Assembly (NCBI GenBank): GCA_964636665.1
Contig: CAZWVT010000025.1
Span: 1 to 24,711, forward strand
Direction: 5' to 3'
Origin: JAAYLC01 sp964636665
Lineage (GTDB): Bacteria > Bacteroidota > Bacteroidia > Flavobacteriales > Flavobacteriaceae
DNA: 24,711 nt
The first letter of the stretch is position 1; the number at the start of each line of letters is the position of its first letter. The notes below the pieces were generated by a model. The model was given only the letters and a program-made list of their open reading frames with translations, ran no database searches and was not told where the DNA came from. Shown here in pieces: positions 15,386-21,676 of the stretch. Made by a program: the position numbers and the translations under genes.

Positions 15386-15709
15386 ATGTTTGGAGATTTA
15401 ATGGGTATGATGGGAAAACTAAAAGAAACCCAAGAAAAAGTCGAAGCGACTAAAAAACGTTTGGACACGGTTACCATCGAAGAAAAAAATAGCGAAGGAA
15501 CAATTTCCGTTCAGCTTACTGCAAATCGGGAAATTAAAGCCCTTTCAATTGATGAAAATTTGCTTTCGGACAAAGAACAGTTGGAAGATTATTTAATCAT
15601 CACACTAAACAGAGCCATTAAAAAAGCGACAGAAATTAACGAAGCGGAACTTGCTGCTGTGGCGAAAGAAGGCATGCCAAACATTCCCGGAATGGATTTG
15701 TTTAAATAA
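15386..15709 (+). CDS. YbaB/EbfC family nucleoid-associated protein
   Basis: A 107-residue protein of the YbaB/EbfC family, small dimeric DNA-binding proteins that coat or organise the nucleoid. It begins MFGDLMGMMGKLKETQEKVEATKKRLDTVTIE, an amphipathic Met/Lys-rich helix, then three strands including GTISVQLTANREIKALSID (about 39-57), and ends with a helix KKATEINEAELAAVAKEGMPNIPGM. Length and order fit the family. In many bacteria the gene follows dnaX and recR, but here dnaX is about 14 kb away. A T9 tract follows the stop at about 15711, but no stem is visible, so read-through into the methyltransferase 42 bases downstream is likely. Confidence 0.92.
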   Translation: MFGDLMGMMGKLKETQEKVEATKKRLDTVTIEEKNSEGTISVQLTANREIKALSIDENLLSDKEQLEDYLIITLNRAIKKATEINEAELAAVAKEGMPNIPGMDLFK

Positions 15710-15751
15710 CTTTTTTTTTCAAAAATAAATTCGTTCTCTAAAAAACTCGGA

Positions 15752-16561
15752 ATGTTTAAAGCTATCTCAAGTTCCCAAAATCCGGTAATCAAGAACTTAC
15801 AGTTACTGGAATCCAAATCAAGAGAACGACGAAAACAAAATCTTTTTGTCATTGAAGGAAGAAGGGAGATTTCTATGGCGATAAAAGGAGGTTACAAATT
15901 TCAGACATTTCTTTTTTGTCCTGAAATTTTTCCTGAGGAAGCCTTTTTTGAGTTTATTCAAAACATGCAGCAAACTACAGAATCGATTTCCATTTCTTCT
16001 GATTTGTACAAAAAAATCGCCTATCGCGGTTCCACGGAGGGAATTATCGGAATTGCAAATACAAAATCTTTAAAACTTGGCGATTTAAATTTTTCTTCAG
16101 TTAAAAATCCTTTGATTCTCGTGGCGGAAGCTCCCGAAAAACCTGGAAATATTGGCGCTTTGTTACGCACTGCTGATGCTGCTAAATTGGATGCGGTTAT
16201 TATTGCAAATCCAAAAACAGATATGTACAACCCGAACATTATCCGAAGCAGTTTGGGATGTGTTTTTACCAACACAATTGCCACAGGAAATACGGAAGAA
16301 ATTATTTCATTTCTAAAAGCTAAAAACATCGCTATTTATTGTGCCGCACTGCAAACTTCAGTTTCATACCACACCGCAGATTTCACCAAACCAACAGCAA
16401 TTGTATTGGGAACAGAAGCTACGGGTTTATCGGAGACTTGGATTGAGGAAGGCACACGAAATATCGTCATCCCGATGCAAGGTGAAATTGACAGCATGAA
16501 CGTTTCAGTAGCAGCGGGAATTCTTATTTTTGAAGCCAAAAGACAACGCAACTTTATATAA
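15752..16561 (+). CDS. TrmH/SpoU family RNA 2'-O-methyltransferase
   Basis: This 269-residue SPOUT-class enzyme methylates a ribose 2'-OH in rRNA or tRNA using SAM bound in a knot. Motif 1 is PGNIGALLRTADA (131-143, Asn133 and Arg139), motif 2 is LGTEATGLS (219-227) and motif 3 is IPMQGEIDSMNVSVAAGILIFEA (240-262, Asn250). An N-terminal substrate-binding domain (about 1-110) with RKQNLFVIEGRREI resembles that of RlmB/TsnR proteins. Which nucleotide it modifies is not clear from sequence. It follows the YbaB gene and precedes the M48 peptidase by 8 bases, so it is probably co-transcribed with both. Confidence 0.92.
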   Translation: MFKAISSSQNPVIKNLQLLESKSRERRKQNLFVIEGRREISMAIKGGYKFQTFLFCPEIFPEEAFFEFIQNMQQTTESISISSDLYKKIAYRGSTEGIIGIANTKSLKLGDLNFSSVKNPLILVAEAPEKPGNIGALLRTADAAKLDAVIIANPKTDMYNPNIIRSSLGCVFTNTIATGNTEEIISFLKAKNIAIYCAALQTSVSYHTADFTKPTAIVLGTEATGLSETWIEEGTRNIVIPMQGEIDSMNVSVAAGILIFEAKRQRNFI

Positions 16562-16569
16562 AATCAACA

Positions 16570-17802
16570 GTGACACCGGAAATTTTATTTTATTTGTTAA
16601 TAGGCATCCTAATCCTCAGTTTTATTATTGATCAAGGATTGGATTATTTAAATGCAAAACGTTACTCCCACCCGATTCCGGAAGAACTCAACGATGTTTA
16701 CAATTCCGAAGAATATAGAAAATCGCAACAATACAACAAAGAACGTTACAAATTCGGAGTGCTGACTTCGACAGTTTCTTTAATTATCACGCTGGCATTT
16801 TTCTTTTTCGACGGATTTGCTTTTGTCGATAATATTGCGCATTCAATAATTGATAATGAAATTTTAATCGGGCTTGTTTTTTTCGGTATTATTTTATTTG
16901 GCAGTGATATTCTAATGACACCTTTCAGTTATTACAGCACGTTTGTAATCGAAGAAAAATACGGATTTAATAAAACTTCAATAAAAACTTTTATTACCGA
17001 CAAATTAAAAGGATGGCTTGTGACTGCACTTTTGGGAGGTGCGATTCTCGCTGCGATTATTTGGTTTTATCAACAAACGAACGATAACTTCTGGCTCTAT
17101 GCTTGGGGAATCGTTACGATTTTTTCAGTTTTCCTGAATTTTTTCTACGCCCGATTAATCGTTCCATTATTCAATAAACAGACACCCTTGGAAAGTGGTG
17201 ATTTGCGTTCGGAAATTGAAACTTATGCCGCAAACGTAGGATTTAACTTAGATAAAATTTTCGTTATAGACGGCAGCAAACGAAGCACCAAAGCAAACGC
17301 TTATTTTTCCGGTTTTGGAAGAGAAAAAAGGGTTACGCTTTATGACACTTTAATTAATGATTTGGAAACTGACGAAATCGTGGCTGTCTTGGCTCACGAA
17401 GTTGGACATTACAAACGAAATCACATCATCATCAATCTAATTATTTCTGTTTTAGTAACCGGATTTACTTTCTGGTTATTGTCATTATTTATTGGAAATC
17501 CGCTTCTTTCCAAGGCGCTTAATGTTTCTGCGTCCTCCTTTCATATCGGATTAATTGCTTTTGGAATTTTGTACAGTCCGATTTCTGAAATTACCGGACT
17601 TATTATGAATTATCTAAGTAGAAAATTTGAATATCAGGCAGATAATTATGCAAAAGAGACTTACAAAGCTGAACCTTTAATTTCCGGTTTGAAAAAACTA
17701 TCCAAAAACAGTTTGAGTAATTTAACGCCCCATCCGTGGTATGTTTTTATGCATTATTCACATCCGACACTTCTGCAGCGTTATAAAAATTTATTGGGTT
17801 GA
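16570..17802 (+). CDS. M48A metallopeptidase, Ste24-like membrane zinc protease
   Basis: This 410-residue integral membrane peptidase resembles the Ste24/CAAX protease branch of family M48. The N-terminal segment with a membrane helix (about 3-20) and the sequence DYLNAKRYSHPIPEELNDVYNSEEYRKSQQYNKERYKFG is the typical Ste24 N terminus. The zinc site is HEVGH (276-280) with the third ligand Glu353 in EFEYQADNYA-like EYQAD; several further membrane helices are visible (about 68-80, 98-116, 150-168, 178-198, 290-307, 324-340). Bacteria lack prenylated CAAX proteins, so the role is probably membrane protein quality control or lipoprotein processing. The start is GTG at 16570, the only one consistent with the N terminus; it lies 8 bases after the methyltransferase stop. 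Confidence 0.92.
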   Translation: MTPEILFYLLIGILILSFIIDQGLDYLNAKRYSHPIPEELNDVYNSEEYRKSQQYNKERYKFGVLTSTVSLIITLAFFFFDGFAFVDNIAHSIIDNEILIGLVFFGIILFGSDILMTPFSYYSTFVIEEKYGFNKTSIKTFITDKLKGWLVTALLGGAILAAIIWFYQQTNDNFWLYAWGIVTIFSVFLNFFYARLIVPLFNKQTPLESGDLRSEIETYAANVGFNLDKIFVIDGSKRSTKANAYFSGFGREKRVTLYDTLINDLETDEIVAVLAHEVGHYKRNHIIINLIISVLVTGFTFWLLSLFIGNPLLSKALNVSASSFHIGLIAFGILYSPISEITGLIMNYLSRKFEYQADNYAKETYKAEPLISGLKKLSKNSLSNLTPHPWYVFMHYSHPTLLQRYKNLLG

Positions 17803-17823
17803 TGATTCCGGAAAATAAAGAAA

Positions 17824-18300
17824 TCAGTAGTCTATTTTATTTTCCTTATTCTCCCAATTTTTAAAAATCAATTTTCCTTCATCCCGACCTACATTAAAAA
17901 ACTTGATGCTTCTTTTTTCCATCGGGATATTGATTTCTTCGTAAATAAAGTTATCATCAAATCCTATTTCGGCGGCATCTTCTTTGGTGCAGGCATAATA
18001 AACCGCATCGGGTCGTGCCCAATAAATGGCTCCGAGGCACATAGGACACGGTTCGCAAGAAGTGTAAATAACACATCCGTCCAATTGAAACGAATTGAGT
18101 TTTTTACACGCCTCTCTGATTGCCACCATTTCCGCATGTGCCGTAGGATCATTGGTTGAAGTTACTTTGTTGTATCCTTCGGCAATAATTTTACCGTCTT
18201 TGACTACGATTGCGCCAAAAGGACCTCCTGCATCGGCATTAATTCCTTCTTCCGATAATTTTATCGCATGATTGATAAAAGCAACATCTTGTTCTGTCAT
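17824..18300 (-). CDS. guaD: Guanine deaminase (cytidine deaminase fold)
   Basis: A 158-residue zinc enzyme that deaminates guanine to xanthine. It is close in sequence to Bacillus subtilis GuaD: GGPFGAIVVKDGKIIAEGYN (25-44), DPTAHAEMVAIREACK (51-66) with His55 and catalytic Glu57, SCEPCPMCLGAIYWARP (81-97) with zinc ligands Cys85 and Cys88, and the swapped tail EIGFDDNFIYEEI typical of GuaD. This tail separates it from tRNA adenosine deaminase TadA. It starts 9 bases after the glyA stop on the same strand, so the two form an operon. It converges on the M48 gene with only 21 bases between stops and no hairpin seen there. Confidence 0.9.
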   Translation of the reverse strand: MTEQDVAFINHAIKLSEEGINADAGGPFGAIVVKDGKIIAEGYNKVTSTNDPTAHAEMVAIREACKKLNSFQLDGCVIYTSCEPCPMCLGAIYWARPDAVYYACTKEDAAEIGFDDNFIYEEINIPMEKRSIKFFNVGRDEGKLIFKNWENKENKIDY

Positions 18301-18309
18301 AAATACTTG

Positions 18310-19587
18310 TTAGTTTTTAAAAAGAGGTTTGTCCGACATCATTTCTACTACTTTTTTACCGACAGATTCCAATACTTCTTCATCTTCGTGATTCATTAAT
18401 ACACGATCGATTAAATCTGCAATTTCTTTCATATCGCTTTCGACCAACCCTCGTGTGGTAACTGCAGGCGTACCGATTCGGATTCCGCTTGTAACAAAAG
18501 GAGATTTATCATCAAAAGGAACCATGTTTTTATTGACCGTAATTTCTGCTTTCTCCAGTGCTTCTTCTGCTTGTTTTCCGGAAATATTTTTATTTCTCAA
18601 ATCTATAAGAATCAAATGATTGTCAGTCCCTCCGGAAATAATATTATAGCCTTTATCCATAAAATGTTGTGCAAGCGCTTCCGCATTTTTTTTGACCTGA
18701 ACCATATAATGCAGAAAATCATCAGTCAGTGCTTCTCCGAAAGCAACAGCTTTTGCAGCGATAATATGCTCTAGAGGACCTCCTTGATTTCCCGGGAAAA
18801 TTGCACTGTCGAGCAAGCTGCTTATCATTCGAGGTTTTCCACTTTTCAATTTAATTCCAAATGGATTTTCAAAATCTTTTCCTACCAAAATCATTCCTCC
18901 TCTCGGACCACGAAGTGTTTTATGAGTTGTCGTTGTTATCACATGACAATGAGGAACCGGGTCGGATAAAATTCCTTTGGCAATCAGACCGGCAGGATGG
19001 GCAATATCCGCAAAAAGAATCGCTCCTACTTTATCTGCAATTTCCCGAAAACGTTTGTAATTAATATCTCTGGAATAAGCTGATGCACCTGCAATAATCA
19101 TCTTTGGTTTTTCTTTGATTGCGATTGCTTCAACTTGATCGTAATCAATCAAGCCCGTTTCTTTATCTACACCGTAAAAAACGGGATTGTATAGTCTTCC
19201 TGAAAAGTTTACAGGCGATCCGTGTGTAAGATGCCCCCCGTGAGACAAGTCAAATCCTAAAAATTTATCTCCGGGATTTAGACAGGCTGCAAAAACAGCG
19301 GTATTTGCCTGCGATCCACTATGGGGTTGCACATTGGCATATTCGGCTCCAAACAACGTTTTGGCACGGTCAATTGCGAGCTGTTCAATTTCATCTACAA
19401 TTTCGCAACCTCCGTAATACCGCTTTCCGGGATATCCTTCGGCGTATTTATTGGTCAAAATAGAACCGGCAGCTTCCATAACTTGGTCGCTCACAAAGTT
19501 CTCCGAAGCTATCAACTCCAATCCGTTAATTTGACGACGTCTTTCGTCTTCAATCAGCTCAAAAATCTGTTCATCTCGTTGTATCAT
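18310..19587 (-). CDS. glyA: Serine hydroxymethyltransferase
   Basis: GlyA converts serine and tetrahydrofolate to glycine and methylene-tetrahydrofolate, feeding one-carbon metabolism, in the cytoplasm. The 425-residue PLP enzyme contains LELIASENFVS (23-33), TNKYAEGYPGKRYYGG (45-60), NVQPHSGSQAN (85-95), FADIAHPAGLIA (192-203) and the Schiff-base lysine Lys223 in TTTTHKTLRGPRGG. Length and motifs are complete. A TAnnTTTG box stands a short distance upstream, and guaD follows after 9 bases. It is divergent from fahA, with a 140-base intergenic region shared by both promoters. Confidence 0.98.
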   Translation of the reverse strand: MIQRDEQIFELIEDERRRQINGLELIASENFVSDQVMEAAGSILTNKYAEGYPGKRYYGGCEIVDEIEQLAIDRAKTLFGAEYANVQPHSGSQANTAVFAACLNPGDKFLGFDLSHGGHLTHGSPVNFSGRLYNPVFYGVDKETGLIDYDQVEAIAIKEKPKMIIAGASAYSRDINYKRFREIADKVGAILFADIAHPAGLIAKGILSDPVPHCHVITTTTHKTLRGPRGGMILVGKDFENPFGIKLKSGKPRMISSLLDSAIFPGNQGGPLEHIIAAKAVAFGEALTDDFLHYMVQVKKNAEALAQHFMDKGYNIISGGTDNHLILIDLRNKNISGKQAEEALEKAEITVNKNMVPFDDKSPFVTSGIRIGTPAVTTRGLVESDMKEIADLIDRVLMNHEDEEVLESVGKKVVEMMSDKPLFKN

Positions 19588-19609
19588 AGATTAAAATATT
19601 AAATAAATC

Positions 19610-19617
19610 CAAAAATA
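19610..19617 (-). promoter_or_regulatory. Candidate -7 box for glyA-guaD
   Basis: The minus strand reads TATTTTTG, an exact TAnnTTTG match, and would start transcription near 19606, about 19 bases before the ATG at 19587. No clear -33 TTTG lies upstream. Confidence 0.45.
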
Positions 19618-19649
19618 ATAATTACATTCGGTAACTACCATGAAATATA

Positions 19650-19657
19650 TATATTTG
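19650..19657 (+). promoter_or_regulatory. Candidate -7 box for fahA
   Basis: TATATTTG matches TAnnTTTG exactly. It would start transcription near 19661 and leave a leader of about 67 bases before the ATG at 19728. No operator-like repeat is obvious between it and the glyA box. Confidence 0.45.
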
Positions 19658-19727
19658 ATAAAATATTTTACTAACATTACTGAAAAATACTCGCTAGAAG
19701 AATTTCAGATAAAAATTTAATTAAAAG

Positions 19728-21020
19728 ATGATTAAGATAACTGCCAATGACCCAAATAGAAAATCTTGGCTTGAAGTTGCCGAGGATTCTGACTTTCCAA
19801 TACAAAATATTCCGTTTGGAGTTTTTATTACTTCAGAAGATATTGTGACCATTGGTACAAGGATTGGAGATTATGCAATAGATTTGGCTGCTTTGCATCA
19901 ATTGGGATATTTTGAAAATATTAATTTGACTGATGATATTTTTCTTCAAGACACTTTAAACGATTTTATAAGCTCGGGAAGAAAAACTTGGAGAGAAGTA
20001 AGAAATAGACTGGCAGATATTTTTGATAGCAACAATTCAGAACTTCGCGACAATCAAGAGCATCGTAAACATATTTTATTCAATATCGATCAAGTAGAAA
20101 TGCAGCTTCCTGTACAAGTTGGAGATTACACTGATTTTTATTCGAGTAAAGAACACGCAACCAATGTAGGCACGATGTTCCGTGGAAAAGACAACGCCTT
20201 GATGCCGAACTGGCTACATATTCCTGTCGGATATCACGGACGGAGTTCCTCCATTATTCCAAGTGGCATCAACATTCGCCGTCCCAACGGACAAACCATT
20301 CCGGATGGTGCCGACACACCCGTTTTCGGACCTTCAAAACAAGTGGATTTTGAACTTGAAATGGCTTTTATCACTACCGACGGAAATGCACTGGGCGAAC
20401 CAATTCCCGTGAATGAAGCAGAAGATTATATCTTTGGACTGGTTCTTTTCAACGATTGGAGTGCGCGTGACATTCAAAAATGGGAATACGTTCCGCTTGG
20501 TCCTTTTTTGGCAAAAAATTTCGCCTCAACCATTTCTCCTTGGATAGTAACACTTGATGCGTTACAACCTTTTAAAGTTGAAAGCCCAAAAATGGAAAAA
20601 CCTGTTCTTCCTTATTTGCAATCTACCGGAAATAAAAGCTATGACATCCATCTGGAAGTTTATTTGCAACCTGAAGATGCTACAGCTGAAAAAATTTGCA
20701 CTTCTAATTTCAAATATATGTATTGGAATATGAGTCAGCAATTGGCTCATCACACAATCAACGGGTGTAATGTAAACAGTGGCGATATGATGGGAAGCGG
20801 AACAATTTCAGGTGCTACTCCGGATTCTTATGGTTCGATGCTTGAATTGACTTGGCGCGGACAAAATCCTTTGCAATTAAAAGACGGAAGTGAAAGAAAA
20901 TTCATCAATGATAATGACAGCATCATTATGAAAGGCTATTGCAAAAAAGACGGCATCCGAATAGGTTTTGGAGAGTGCAAATCAAAATTATTGCCTGCGT
21001 TGGATTTAAAATTCGAATAA
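19728..21020 (+). CDS. fahA: Fumarylacetoacetase
   Basis: FahA hydrolyses fumarylacetoacetate to fumarate and acetoacetate, the last step of tyrosine degradation through homogentisate. The 430-residue protein has the eukaryote-like two-domain form: an N-terminal SH3-like domain (about 1-120), then the catalytic domain with metal ligands Asp136 (DYTDFYSS), Glu209 and Glu211 (FELEMAF) and Asp243 (FNDWSARDIQ), the catalytic His143 in KEHATNVG, and the active-site lysine in PFLAKNF (about 258-264). The length is typical. The gene stands alone, with its own -7 box and a strong terminator after it; homogentisate dioxygenase is not in the window. Confidence 0.98.
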   Translation: MIKITANDPNRKSWLEVAEDSDFPIQNIPFGVFITSEDIVTIGTRIGDYAIDLAALHQLGYFENINLTDDIFLQDTLNDFISSGRKTWREVRNRLADIFDSNNSELRDNQEHRKHILFNIDQVEMQLPVQVGDYTDFYSSKEHATNVGTMFRGKDNALMPNWLHIPVGYHGRSSSIIPSGINIRRPNGQTIPDGADTPVFGPSKQVDFELEMAFITTDGNALGEPIPVNEAEDYIFGLVLFNDWSARDIQKWEYVPLGPFLAKNFASTISPWIVTLDALQPFKVESPKMEKPVLPYLQSTGNKSYDIHLEVYLQPEDATAEKICTSNFKYMYWNMSQQLAHHTINGCNVNSGDMMGSGTISGATPDSYGSMLELTWRGQNPLQLKDGSERKFINDNDSIIMKGYCKKDGIRIGFGECKSKLLPALDLKFE

Positions 21021-21041
21021 GCTAATCTTAATTACACATAA

Positions 21042-21082
21042 AAAAAACCATTATTGAGATACTTCCCAATAGTGGTTTTTTT
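21042..21082. terminator. Bidirectional terminator between fahA and ytxJ
   Basis: A 15-base arm at 21042-21056 pairs with 21067-21081 around a 10-base loop; one pair is a G-T wobble. Runs of A before and T after the stem make it a terminator for both convergent genes. Confidence 0.88.
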
Positions 21083-21098
21083 GGCAACATTTAGAATC

Positions 21099-21500
21099 TT
21101 AGGATTTAATAATTATCGATTCAATTTTTTCGTAATCGATATCAAAATGGGAAGCATCATAAATAGATTTTCCATTTTTAATTATCAGAATTTGTGGGCT
21201 TTCATGCTGAACACCAAATCGGCTTTCAACTTCATTTGAAATTTGTCTGAACTCAAGTAAATCCAAATAATAAAGTTTTAGTTCTGAATCGGATAATTTA
21301 AAATTTTCCTCAAAGATTTTTAATACTTTCTTGCTGATTCCGCAACTTGTGGAATGTTTGAAAAGCAAGACAGGAACTTCTTCGGATTCTTTGATGATTT
21401 TTTCCAACTGATTATCTTCATTCAAAATATCCCAAGGAATTTCAACTATCGATTCTTTAGCGATATCTCTCGCAGATTTTAATTTATCAAAGATACGCAT
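21099..21500 (-). CDS. ytxJ: Bacillithiol-system redox-active protein YtxJ-like
   Basis: This 133-residue thioredoxin-fold protein resembles the YtxJ family, which occurs in bacteria that make bacillithiol and is thought to act in thiol-disulfide exchange, monothiol style. The active site is FKHSTSCGISKKVL with a single Cys53 (KHSTSC), matching the family's single cysteine. Other family segments are SPQILIIKNGKSIYDASHFDI near the C terminus, with the cis-proline Pro in ESPQ. I use the ATG at 21500; a GTG immediately before it would only add one residue. It is divergent from clpB. The molecular role is inferred from the family; the Bsh genes for bacillithiol are not in this window. Confidence 0.85.
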   Translation of the reverse strand: MRIFDKLKSARDIAKESIVEIPWDILNEDNQLEKIIKESEEVPVLLFKHSTSCGISKKVLKIFEENFKLSDSELKLYYLDLLEFRQISNEVESRFGVQHESPQILIIKNGKSIYDASHFDIDYEKIESIIIKS

Positions 21501-21573
21501 CACTTTTGTAATTTAAATTCATCCCACAATATAAGAACATTAGATTAAACGAATAGAAATCATTTTGTTAAAT

Positions 21574-21621
21574 ATGTCATAATGTCTCTCAAATTTGCAC
21601 AAAATAGAGACATTTTGTCTT
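21574..21621. promoter_or_regulatory. Imperfect inverted repeat in the ytxJ-clpB intergenic region, candidate operator
   Basis: AATGTCTCT (21581-21589) and AGAGACATT (21606-21614) are perfect inverted copies separated by 16 bases. The match extends with gaps over 15-base arms at 21574-21588 and 21607-21621 (12 of 15 identical). A related half site, TTGACATAAGTCTG, lies at 21643-21656, nearer clpB. It is not the HrcA box (CIRCE, TTAGCACTC-N9-GAGTGCTAA). The arrangement suggests binding by a dimeric regulator for clpB, ytxJ or both; the factor is unknown. Confidence 0.5.
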
Positions 21622-21676
21622 ATTTTTAATTTGGCTATGTATTTGACATAAGTCTGTAAAATAAAATACTGAATCT

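Noticed and set aside
21504..21676. HrcA/CIRCE element before clpB
   Set aside because: The inverted repeat arms (AATGTCTCT/AGAGACATT) do not match TTAGCACTC-N9-GAGTGCTAA and the 16-base spacer is too long.
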